DNA of 64,000 nt, taken from positions 62,001 through 126,000 of the forward strand of contig JAOPGA020000651.1 of the NCBI GenBank assembly GCA_026419775.2. Reading direction: 5' to 3'. This stretch comes from Acrasis kona. Lineage: Eukaryota > Heterolobosea > Eutetramitea > Acrasida > Acrasidae. Each line of letters starts with the position of its first letter. The stretch's first letter is position 1. Both the position numbers and the translations under genes were made by a program. Positions 29,030 through 37,996 of the stretch are shown here, one piece after another. The notes beneath the pieces are model-generated. The model was not told the DNA's origin and did not search any database. It saw nothing but the letters and a program-made list of their open reading frames with translations.

Positions 29030-31594
29030 ATGCCACAATCAGTTTCTTCGGACGAAGAATCGTACATGTCTACTCCCCTTCATTCTCCCACCAACTCCTA
29101 TCCCTCCACATCATCTATTGATACTGAGTCGTACATTAGTGACCTCAGTAGCTCCACAATTTACACCAACGATGAAGCGGGTTCGGAAAAGATCCCAATC
29201 ACATTTGAAGAGTATATGAAAAAACAAAAAGCAGCAAGACCCATCAGAAATGAAGTAAATAAAGAAACTCCGTCTGGAAGTAAAAGAACATTAACGCCTA
29301 ACACCGAGCAACAATCTCGCAGGGATGGTAGTAATGAAAAACGCTATCACCACCATCACCACTACCACATTGAAAATAATGGATTAAATTCTGCTCATAA
29401 AGTTAGAAACACGTCCGTAACAATTACTAGCCCAAACAAAAGTCCAGTAGAACATTCCTATCAAGACGCATACTCACAAATAAATACGCGCACGAGCGGA
29501 ATAAGAGAGCCCTATTATCAAGAACAATCATCTATTCAAAAGTCAAATAACTACACCACCGTGCAGGACAATTCAATTAAACCAAATGAAGACAACATTG
29601 AGGGAAGTCGTATATCTCTTTCCAACCTGTCCCAAAGCACTAGCAACAGCAAAGCAGTCATTGGTGCTTTAAAGTCACTTCAAAAGAAGATCAAAATTTT
29701 GGAAGAAGAAAGAGACCGCTACAAAATTGAAATCGAAACAGAGAAGAACAGCACATTGGCTTTACGTCAAGAGCTAGACGATAAACTTTCCAAGTCCAGA
29801 GATGAGCACCAAAACGAGAAAATAGAGATTGCCCAGCAGAAGCTTGATGTGGAGACGAGGTTAAATAGAGCCCAGAGTCAAGTAGAAATTATGCGAACAG
29901 AGAATGAGGATCTAAGACAAAGCAGAACTGCTCTTGAACAAGAAGTATCTCATCAGAAAGCAAAGGTCATGGAGCTAGAACGGACGATTGTACAGATTAG
30001 ACAGGATCATAGCCAAGTGGAGGACGAGCTAAAGTCAATAAGGTCTCATCAAAGCTCCTCTACAGAAAAAATAGAAGAGCTTCAGAGGACGCTGCTGAGA
30101 GAGCATCGCAAGAGGGAAAAACTGGAAGAAGCCAATAGACAGCTTGATAAAACAGTTCAGGACATGATTGCCATTCAAAAGCAATTAGTAAATAAGACTA
30201 GCTCGTCTATCTCTCACTCAAAAACATCAGCACACCAACAGAGTGTTTTATTGCAGCAGCAGCAACATATTCAGGACCAGCTTTTAAGAATGCAAAGCAC
30301 ACAGCAGGAGCTATCCCAACAACAAGCACAAGCTCAATCAAATGCCCAACAGCAGTTATTGAATCAATTACAACAATTACAGCATCAATCGTCTCTGCTA
30401 GCACATTCAGGTGGAGCGCAGTCGGAGAGAAACACCAACTCATCATCTAATAACCAATCCTCCTCAAAGTACTCTGGCGTGCAGACTAATCACACTGCGA
30501 CAGTCAGTACTGGCCAGAATACATCACCATTACTTAACTATGAAAATAGAAGTGATACCGTGCATGATGTGGAGAGAGATGTCATGAGAAACCAGTCATC
30601 TAGAAACACAACATCCCACCAGGAATCATCTTCAGAAGGCTCAATACAAAAAATGCTACCACTGGCTTTGGATAGTGAGTATGTAAATGTGGACATTCCA
30701 CAACAGAGTCGTTCGCAAGAAGCCTTCCAACACTCGCGAGAATATTACCAACCATCAAACTCAAGTAGCATTCCGATGTATCAAAGTTCAAATGTACAAA
30801 ACAACAAACAATCCACGCCTCTAACGTATAGTTACGATTATTATGAGGAAGATAAGCCATCAAAACAACCATCATCAAGTCGCAAGAGGACACCCTCAGC
30901 TCCTAGACTAACACCGTCTTCGTTAAGCTCATCGTTATCATTAAAATCCAAAAAGAAGAAGAAAGACACTTCAACTACAAAGAAGAGTCAAAAAAAGAGA
31001 TCCTTGTCAGTTGAAAGATCAAGGTCAGTGGAGAGATCAAGACACTCCACATCACCAACTGGAACAATACATGATCGATTAAGAAAAGCGAATCATACAG
31101 GGAATGTACCTTTTATTTATGGAACCACACCCAACTCGTTCAACATTAATGCGAATGCTCAGAAGAACCTCCACGTGGGCTCAGAGTACGATAACAAAGA
31201 TGAAAGACCATATAATTATTATGGACTAAATCATCTAGACCAACGACAGCTAAAAATGATTGAAGAAATAGGACTACACAATAGTAGCGAAGAGTTGGAA
31301 AATGTACTGAATGCTTTAGAGTATGAATACTCCCAACTAAATCAAAGATATCGAGAACTATTAGAAAACAAACACTCCAACGACAAGAGCATCGACACAA
31401 ATATGCTAAAATACATTCTAAACGAAATTGACGCCAAAGGAAAACAACTCTCAGTACTTCGAGGATATCGCGAATCAGTTGGAAAAAAGATAAGAATGGC
31501 CACAAGTCCACCTCGCATAAGAGGAGCTAAAAAGAGAGTCAAGACGCTTCGACTCTTTAACAACCTAAGAAGACTAACAACTCAACAACAATAA
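29030..31594 (+). CDS. CEP57-like coiled-coil protein
   Basis: An intronless 854-residue protein. Residues 1-205 are Ser/Thr/Asn-rich with a six-His cluster near 105-112. A long coiled coil spans about 210-400 and a poly-Gln-rich stretch about 400-460. A Ser/Arg/Lys basic segment (SKKKKKDTSTTKK, VERSRSVERSR) near 640-690 precedes a conserved-looking block at about 700-725: HTGNVPFIYGTTPN followed by SFNINANAQ. This block resembles the VPF-x-x-GT ... S-x-S-x-x-ANVQ signature of the CEP57 microtubule-binding domain, and a coiled coil of the same style follows. CEP57 proteins sit at the centrosome and stabilise microtubule attachment. The short motif is the only strong link, so the call is moderate. 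The 9-residue repeat VERSRSVERSR may be an SR-type phosphorylation site. Confidence 0.55.
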   Translation: MPQSVSSDEESYMSTPLHSPTNSYPSTSSIDTESYISDLSSSTIYTNDEAGSEKIPITFEEYMKKQKAARPIRNEVNKETPSGSKRTLTPNTEQQSRRDGSNEKRYHHHHHYHIENNGLNSAHKVRNTSVTITSPNKSPVEHSYQDAYSQINTRTSGIREPYYQEQSSIQKSNNYTTVQDNSIKPNEDNIEGSRISLSNLSQSTSNSKAVIGALKSLQKKIKILEEERDRYKIEIETEKNSTLALRQELDDKLSKSRDEHQNEKIEIAQQKLDVETRLNRAQSQVEIMRTENEDLRQSRTALEQEVSHQKAKVMELERTIVQIRQDHSQVEDELKSIRSHQSSSTEKIEELQRTLLREHRKREKLEEANRQLDKTVQDMIAIQKQLVNKTSSSISHSKTSAHQQSVLLQQQQHIQDQLLRMQSTQQELSQQQAQAQSNAQQQLLNQLQQLQHQSSLLAHSGGAQSERNTNSSSNNQSSSKYSGVQTNHTATVSTGQNTSPLLNYENRSDTVHDVERDVMRNQSSRNTTSHQESSSEGSIQKMLPLALDSEYVNVDIPQQSRSQEAFQHSREYYQPSNSSSIPMYQSSNVQNNKQSTPLTYSYDYYEEDKPSKQPSSSRKRTPSAPRLTPSSLSSSLSLKSKKKKKDTSTTKKSQKKRSLSVERSRSVERSRHSTSPTGTIHDRLRKANHTGNVPFIYGTTPNSFNINANAQKNLHVGSEYDNKDERPYNYYGLNHLDQRQLKMIEEIGLHNSSEELENVLNALEYEYSQLNQRYRELLENKHSNDKSIDTNMLKYILNEIDAKGKQLSVLRGYRESVGKKIRMATSPPRIRGAKKRVKTLRLFNNLRRLTTQQQ

Positions 31595-31605
31595 AAAATT
31601 GTAAT

Positions 31606-33463
31606 TTATGCAACCAATGGTTTGTTATTTTCAACAACTGCTTGCTTTGCTTCCAACTCTGACACCTCCTGCTCCATCAACTCAACGTACTTCATCGCCA
31701 ACAACGCTTCCTCCTCCTTTTCCTCCTGTTGACAATCCAAAGCCTTCTTTTCATATTCACTAATGCATGATTTCAAATGTTCCACATGTTGGTTCAACTT
31801 TCCATTCTTCTGGTACTGATTCAACTTTAATTTTAATAATTTCAAACTCAAATTCAACTTTTCTCTCTTTTCGTCTTCTTGACCTGTAGTGATGGATAAT
31901 TGATACAAGATACATTTTTCGCTAATGTTGGGAACCACCACAGATGTTGACTGGTTGTGATGTTTTGGAGGAGTGGAAGGTGCTGTTGTGGCGGTTACCG
32001 GAGGAGAAGAGGATGATTTTGGAGAGATTGGATCGGCTGGTGCTGATGGAGTTGATTGTGGTGATGAGATCATTAAAGAATCCAATTCTGCTAAAAGTTC
32101 ATTTTCATCAATGTTGACCTCCAATGTATTGTTTCCTGCGTCGATAATGTTTTGAATGTCCTTGTAGTCGGTCATGACTTGAGCGGCTTCGTCTAAGATC
32201 TTATCTGGGTTAGTTTGTTCTAATTGGTTGGTTGCGCTCTTTAATGAATGGGTTCCTGCATGAATGGCCTTCAATACGTCAGAATCAGAATGAGCAGTTT
32301 CTATGGTGGTCAGCATGTTTTCAATGTTATCATAGTTGGTGAGACGACGTGAAAGTGACTCTTGGAATGATTTCTTCTTAATCAAAAGTTGCTTTGCAAT
32401 TTGTTTTTGCTTCTTGGTTAGGTTTGATTTGATTTCTTGATCCATCATTGTGATCCTTCCATCAAGTTCAATTTTTTGTAGTTCAAGCGTGTGTAATGTT
32501 TGTTTGAGCTGGATCACACCACGATCAACGACTGGATCGGATTCTTCGTTTATGACCTGTCTATTTTCGTTGAATCTGATTCCCTTCTGTAAAATGTGTT
32601 AGTTGGAAAAAATGCACGTACTTCATACTTTTCCGTGATCAAGGTTTATGATTTTACCGGGACCTTCTGTATGAAGATAGTCTAGAATGATGTCTACTTC
32701 CTCCTTTGTCATGAACACAACATTAGACTTTATGGAATCAAAGTGTCTATCTACTTGATATGGAGCAAGGAACAGATCAAGATGGGATACTTTATTGGAA
32801 TAGACTTTTTCAACAAGTTGTTCCAACAGTGACTAAACATGTTGAAAAAAGGAGTCATTATATAATACATACTTTTACGTTCCTCATGACCACATATGTT
32901 TTATCTTGTTGGGATTCTTGGCTTGATCTGCCCCAAAACAAATAAGTGGCCGGTTTAAATAAAACATTTTGTAGCAACCAACTTCCTAATGTCTGAGTTC
33001 CCTTTGCTTGAATTGTCATCAAATCTGAGCAAGTAACACATACTACTAAACATGTTTTTAAACTCTTTAATGTCTATTAATTCACTCCTTTTTTCTAACT
33101 CTGACTAGTTGTGTGAGAAAACACAGGACGAATACTTACAACCACGATATTCCATCCAAGAGGGAGATTGGTTTGTGATGAATACTTAATGTCCCTTCTC
33201 TCCCTTGTCATAAGTTGTTTAAGAGTGGAGGAACTTGCTACAACAAGTTTTTTATATTGTGTCGCATGGAATATAACAGCACTCCACATGTTGATTTTGG
33301 CGTCCCATTCTTGAGGATTTACCTCTCGGCTATTTTTAAACGATTGCATATAAAAGATCATTCTGTTATCATCTCTCCATTCAGGTATTACCGATTCCAA
33401 GTACTTATCAACTGATTGGTCCTGGACAGGACTTTCATTGGGTGTTGGGTTGGTTTTGCTCAT
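31606..33463 (-). CDS. CHMP7-like ESCRT-III protein
   Basis: Five exons (33140-33463, 33086-33104, 32873-33045, 32629-32832, 31606-32586) with 35-42-nt introns give 566 residues. The N-terminal region carries the CHMP7 hallmark IPEWRDDNRMIFYMQSFKNS plus REVNPQEWDAKINMW, then winged-helix-like sequence with FKPATYLFWGRSS. The SNF7-like helical core begins with VIQLKQTLHTLELQKIELDG and runs to about residue 400. CHMP7 is an ER/nuclear-envelope recruiter of ESCRT-III for nuclear envelope sealing. A Pro/Ser-rich linker and an extra helical C-terminus of about 100 residues follow the usual core. The second exon is only 19 nt and is the least certain part of the model. The gene ends 11 bp from the CEP57-like gene, tail to tail. 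Confidence 0.82.
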
Positions 33464-34110
33464 TTTGTAAACAACGCAGTGGATTATCACTTGAATTTGG
33501 GCACACTTCCCTTCAACTTTGTGATGACCTGAGACAATACACTACGTCGTAAGGATAATTTGAGATATCATTTCGAACAAAGAGGCGAAATCACACCAAT
33601 CAAACAACCACCTATATTTTAAATTTGTACGATCCTATTAATACAAGATGAGGTATTTTGGAATGTTCGTATTGCCATAAAATTAATTGAACAAAACAGC
33701 CAATGACAAGCCCAACTTGGATATTGTTTATTGATTATGGAATATGGATTCGTGATTAAGGAGGGACTATGCATAAAAACAGTGGAATATAGATCAAATA
33801 TAAAAGATACACAAAAAATAATTTTATAAACTCAATCTATAAAAAGATCCTTAAAAATTAGCAAAGACGCTCGTCGGTTAGTAACAGAGTTACACCAAAA
33901 AGTTCATTGCTATCATACTATAATAATTATTGTCTGCAGTAGGATCAACGTTCATCTTATTATTAGGTCAACCATAGACAGTCGATAAATATGGTGATTT
34001 CTGGTACTGTAATACTGATATAGTTGAGTGTCGCGAAGTCGTTATTTTTGCTTAGTACTTCTTTATTTGTATAATTGTTAGTTTACTGTAGTTAATTTAA
34101 ACCAAGCGAC
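33464..34110. other. Intergenic region, divergent promoters
   Basis: A 647-bp AT-rich gap between the CHMP7 and VWD-protein start codons. CCAAT motifs occur at 33597 and near 33700, and a TATAAAAAG element at about 33838. No frame of note and no RNA gene. The larger-than-usual size may mean regulated expression of the secreted VWD protein. Confidence 0.45.
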
Positions 34111-35394
34111 ATGAAATTCACCCTAGTCCTGCTGCTTGTTTTTGTGGTTTTTAGCTCTTTCGTCTCTGCCAAAACTCAGTATGGAGAGAAGTGCAATGAA
34201 ACTCCCAAAAAATGCCAAAAGGTCTCTGTTTGTTTGAAGGCTCAAAGCAAATGTGTTGAGTACAGACAAACACCCAACAAGGTTTGCACCAAGTATAAGG
34301 AAATTAAAAAGAATAAAAAGGTCGCATACTGCAAAAGATATGCTGAACCTGTCAAAGACAAGTGTGGAAACAAATCTACCGGTCCCAAGGTTTGCTTAAA
34401 GACTGGCTTCAAGAACAAGACCACCATCACTAAGAAGTGCATCAAAAGAGACTTTAAGAGGTATTGTCACAAGCACAAGACTGTTTGCCAAAGAAAAAAA
34501 ATGAAGAACGTGTGCCTAAATGTTGTCAGCAAGCCAAAGATAACAGGTCCCAGAGCTTGTAGATCTGGTGAGTTCATGAGGTTTGTAAACAGAAGAAATC
34601 GTACAAAGCGCGTCTGCACCAGATTCGCACCAAATGCCATCAAGTACAAGACATGCTCCGTATTCAATGATCCTCACATCAGAAACTTCAAAGGAAGGTT
34701 CTTCAACTACCATGCTGAAGGAGATTATAATATCGCAGAAACTTCGGATGGCATCTTCAAAGTTCATGGAACCTTTAAACGCTTCGACAACCAAGCATGG
34801 ACTGGTATTGTGGGCGCTGCAGTTTTGGTTAATGGAAGAGATATTGTTGAAGTCAATAACAGAAAAGTCTACTTGAACAAGAAGAAGTGGGCAGTCCAAG
34901 AGAACCAAATTACATATATTCCTCGTGGCGGAAGTATTTTGCTAACAAAGAACGAAGTCACCATCATGGGGCCCAACCAGTCCAAAGTTCAATTGTCATT
35001 CTCTCACATTGGAAAATACCAAGTCGTGAACATCAATGTACTTGTTGACAGAAAAGACAACACAAAGGGTCTTTGTGCTAAATTCAATGCTGAAAGTAGG
35101 AAACCAGTAATGGGATTGATGCGTAAAATCACAATTGCAAGGAACTCTAATCATGCCTACTCAATTAAAAAGTTCACTTCCTCAACTGACAAGAAGAACG
35201 CCAGGATTCAATGCTTGGCAGCCGGTTGCTCGAAGAACACTCTAAGAAGTTGTGTGTCTGATATGGCACAAGCATCAAACCCTAAGCACAAGGCAATGGT
35301 TTTGAGTGTTTACAAGAAGATGAAAAATCTCAAGAAGGCTGCGAAGAACGTAGCCCTACCTCTTGGAATCCATAAGCATACAAAGAGATGCTAA
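34111..35394 (+). CDS. Secreted basic Cys-rich protein with a von Willebrand factor D-like domain
   Basis: The intronless 427-residue protein begins with a clear signal peptide (about 1-20, cut after VSA). Residues 25-185 are a Lys- and Cys-rich region with many regularly spaced cysteines (for example KTVCQRKK, KVCTKYKE). A VWD-like domain follows at about 188-330: CSVFNDPHIRNFKGRFFNYHAEGDY corresponds to the C-x-x-x-GDPHxxTFDG start, and KGLCAKFNAE to the GLCG-x-x-N motif that ends the half-domain. The calcium-site GDPH is changed to NDPH. A final Cys-containing tail is also basic. VWD domains act in extracellular adhesion and multimer formation; the strong positive charge suggests binding to polyanions or cell-surface glycans. 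The exact role is unknown. It has its own 647-bp upstream region. Confidence 0.78.
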   Translation: MKFTLVLLLVFVVFSSFVSAKTQYGEKCNETPKKCQKVSVCLKAQSKCVEYRQTPNKVCTKYKEIKKNKKVAYCKRYAEPVKDKCGNKSTGPKVCLKTGFKNKTTITKKCIKRDFKRYCHKHKTVCQRKKMKNVCLNVVSKPKITGPRACRSGEFMRFVNRRNRTKRVCTRFAPNAIKYKTCSVFNDPHIRNFKGRFFNYHAEGDYNIAETSDGIFKVHGTFKRFDNQAWTGIVGAAVLVNGRDIVEVNNRKVYLNKKKWAVQENQITYIPRGGSILLTKNEVTIMGPNQSKVQLSFSHIGKYQVVNINVLVDRKDNTKGLCAKFNAESRKPVMGLMRKITIARNSNHAYSIKKFTSSTDKKNARIQCLAAGCSKNTLRSCVSDMAQASNPKHKAMVLSVYKKMKNLKKAAKNVALPLGIHKHTKRC

Positions 35395-35569
35395 AGTGTA
35401 TTGTTATCATAAAATTTTGAATAAATCATCTGCTTGAAACACATTGTTTGGAATTGCATTCGACATTGTTCCTCTCTTTCTTCAACTAAAGTCTTGTTAC
35501 CATATTAAAAAACACCATGTTTGATTTTCGTACATTTAAATTGTTACTTTTTATAATTACGTTAGGAGG

Positions 35570-35925
35570 TTAGGTGTGTTTAGAGCCACCATCGTAAAAT
35601 TCAAAATGCACAACTCTCTGGAGAGGTGGTGCTTGGCCTTGTGGTGTTTGGGCCATGTGCAGCTGTACAAAGTGAAGTACCTCGTTTGGTGTTACATTAA
35701 AATTATCAGACGATGCGAGTGCGAGTCCTGTCTCTTGGTCATAGCTTCTCCTTGCATGATTTTTCCACTATTAATCATAACATCTAAAGTAGACTTTTGG
35801 TTTATTTGAATACTCTGTTAGGTTTGGGAATCTCTTACCTCTGGTCTATTAAGTTTCTTGCTCTTCGTCACTTCTTCGCCTCTACTTATTCTTCTCATTT
35901 TTGATATTCGTATGGTGTGGGTCAT
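35570..35925 (-). CDS. Candidate small two-exon gene
   Basis: On the minus strand an ATG at 35925 opens a 29-codon exon (to 35839) with basic residues (MRRISRGEEVTKSKK), ending at a GTAAGA donor. A second exon (35570-35767) has a very protein-like frame, GLALASSDNFNVTPNEVLHF and GQAPPLQRVVHFEFYDGGSK, to a stop. The join is in phase but the intron would be 71 nt, longer than the local norm; an alternative 45-nt intron leads into a different frame that stops sooner. I know no homologue. The overlapping plus-strand 77-codon frame looks less like protein. The C-terminal exon may be real even if the 5' model is not. Confidence 0.38.
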
Positions 35926-36087
35926 ATAGATCTATCCCAGGGTCATGCAAAAAATCGAATGCGATGATGGTTGAATTTACTGTGATGCGGTGATCTTTTA
36001 CTTTATGTGTTCGCTCCGAACTAGAATGTTTGGGCAATTTACAAAATCAAATTCACTCATTTGTAACGCGATTGGTTACTTGACAAA

Positions 36088-37107
36088 ATGAAGAGAGAGG
36101 AAGATGACGTACAAATCGAAGTTGGTGAGGAGCACGAGAAGAAGCCCCTCGTCGATAATTCTGATGACAAGGAAGTAAAAAGCACCACCAGTTCCGCGCC
36201 CACCAACAGCAGACTTCGAACAATTTTCTACATCTTGGGAAATATAGCAAGCAGCGTGGCCTTGATTATGGTAAACAAAATTGTTATGGAAAAACATGGT
36301 TTTTCTTATGTCATAGTGCTCACGGCACTTCATTTTTCTTTCACAGCAATCCTGTTCGGTATTATGGTGTTCGCTGGAGCAATGGAAACAAAAGAGCTAC
36401 CCCTCAAACCCTGCTTAACAACGTCACTTGCAAACGTTGGAAGCATCGTGTTCATGAATTTTTCACTACACACGAACTCGGTTGGCTTTTATCAAATTAC
36501 GAAGTTAATGTGTATTCCAGTCATGGTGTTTGTAGAGACTGTGTTCTACGGAAAGACATTTTCTAACAAGATCAAGTTAACACTTTTAATGTTATGCGCA
36601 GGTGTTGCCATAGTGACCGTCACTGACATGAGACTTAACTTGGCGGGTTTCATTTACGGTGTTCTCGCCATCCTCTGCACGAGTTTGAGTCAAATTGCAC
36701 TCGGGGACAACCAAAAGGTACACAATTTAACTTCAGTTCAATTATTGGAGAACCTCATCGCTCCTCAAGCACTCATTACAATAGTATTTGCCATTCCCAT
36801 AGAGTTGGTACCAAGCATTGACGGAATTGTCTACACAATGTTGAGCAAATCCACACTAGCTCTAATCGTTTTGAGTTGCCTCATCAGCATCAGCGTCAAC
36901 TTTTTCACAATTGCACTAATTGGTGCCACAAGCGCCGTTACATATCAAGTCGTCGGACACACTAAGACGTGCCTCATATTGGTATTAGGGTTCTTGTTGT
37001 TCCCAATCAACACACCAACACCTACGTTGATTAAGAACATTTTCGGAATATCAACCGCTGTCGTGGGGGTTGTATTATATGGCCACTTTAAAACCAACAA
37101 CAAATAA
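36088..37107 (+). CDS. SLC35E/TPT-family nucleotide-sugar or phosphate-sugar transporter
   Basis: An intronless 339-residue protein with an acidic cytosolic N-terminus and about ten membrane spans from residue 45. Family marks include a conserved Lys in LIMVNKIVMEKHGFSYVIVLTALHF, the NSVGFYQITKLMCIPVMVFVE block and the GHTKTCLILVLGFLLFP block near the C-terminus, all typical of SLC35E3 and plant UDP-sugar/TPT-like Golgi transporters. These antiporters carry nucleotide sugars or triose phosphates across Golgi or plastid membranes; the substrate here is not readable. No signal peptide or transit peptide is seen, fitting a Golgi or ER location. It could supply donor sugar to glycosyltransferases such as those at 19-23 kb, an inference only. 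Confidence 0.9.
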   Translation: MKREEDDVQIEVGEEHEKKPLVDNSDDKEVKSTTSSAPTNSRLRTIFYILGNIASSVALIMVNKIVMEKHGFSYVIVLTALHFSFTAILFGIMVFAGAMETKELPLKPCLTTSLANVGSIVFMNFSLHTNSVGFYQITKLMCIPVMVFVETVFYGKTFSNKIKLTLLMLCAGVAIVTVTDMRLNLAGFIYGVLAILCTSLSQIALGDNQKVHNLTSVQLLENLIAPQALITIVFAIPIELVPSIDGIVYTMLSKSTLALIVLSCLISISVNFFTIALIGATSAVTYQVVGHTKTCLILVLGFLLFPINTPTPTLIKNIFGISTAVVGVVLYGHFKTNNK

Positions 37108-37184
37108 ATACTTTTATTTCAGTCCATGTCTCTTACTCAACTTTGCATTTGATTGTTTTACTATCATCTAGTCAACCTTCATAC

Positions 37185-37955
37185 ATGGTTTCACTGGACT
37201 GCTTTTTGAGGGAGGCAAACAAGATACTATGCCCAGAAGCACTTTCGCAAGATCGTCCAGCAAAAAAACGAAAAATAGAGCTTCATGTGCTGACTGACAG
37301 CGGTGAGAGGACTGTGGAGACAGATTTACTACATGCGAACAAAATTATGAAACATTTGCAAGATTGTACAGACAAAATGAAATCAGATCCCTCCAACAAT
37401 CATGTATATACACTCACTGATGACTTGAAAAATAGCATACTCACATTAATGGGATATTCGTTCAGAACCAGTAAACCATGTAGATATGAACCTATGATTA
37501 ACTGTTGCGGATATACTTTAAATACGATAGGACAAGATGTAATAACAATAAATGAACAAGTAATGAATCTTTTGTCGCGTGAAGCGATTCCAGTAATTAT
37601 TAATAGAACCTCCTCTCAAAAACAAGTCGAGGACATGTATCACAAAATTATTCTAATTATTGAAAATAATCTGTTAGACAAGCAGACACTTGTGCACACA
37701 ATCATACAGCAAATGCTTCATAAAGATACTGATCTACTTGGAACTATCTGTCTTCATCACTTTTATCTCTTCAAACTACTAGATCACTGCTTGACTCATC
37801 CTATAAAGGATGATACGTGTTGGATGGAATTATTCCAGGAACTTTGTCAGCAAGTAGAAGGTTCAGGAGCACGATATTCCCTTTATTCCCATTATCTTTA
37901 CATCATAAATATGAAGGTCTCCGCGGGGGATGTACATAATAAAATCAGTTTTTGA
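37185..37955 (+). CDS. Hypothetical helical protein upstream of the PKS
   Basis: From the ATG at 37185 the frame encodes 256 residues I do not recognise. A basic patch (RPAKKRKIELH) near residue 30 looks like a nuclear signal. The rest is predicted helical, with NHVYTLTDDLKNSILTLMGY, MYHKIILIIENNLLDKQTL and CLHHFYLFKLLDHCL segments. It contains no catalytic motif I can name. It ends 41 bp before the PKS start on the same strand. In such a compact genome this closeness is ordinary and does not by itself imply a shared function. The frame is open upstream to 37143 but there is no earlier ATG. Confidence 0.6.
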   Translation: MVSLDCFLREANKILCPEALSQDRPAKKRKIELHVLTDSGERTVETDLLHANKIMKHLQDCTDKMKSDPSNNHVYTLTDDLKNSILTLMGYSFRTSKPCRYEPMINCCGYTLNTIGQDVITINEQVMNLLSREAIPVIINRTSSQKQVEDMYHKIILIIENNLLDKQTLVHTIIQQMLHKDTDLLGTICLHHFYLFKLLDHCLTHPIKDDTCWMELFQELCQQVEGSGARYSLYSHYLYIINMKVSAGDVHNKISF

Positions 37956-37996
37956 TTATTTTTTTTGTCTGTTGTGTCGGCGGAAGTTCTAATTTA

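Noticed and set aside
35576-35809. 77-codon plus-strand frame in the gap between the VWD and SLC35 genes
   Set aside because: Composition (many Cys, Trp, Leu) looks like an antisense shadow and no start context or homology supports it; a minus-strand frame is better.
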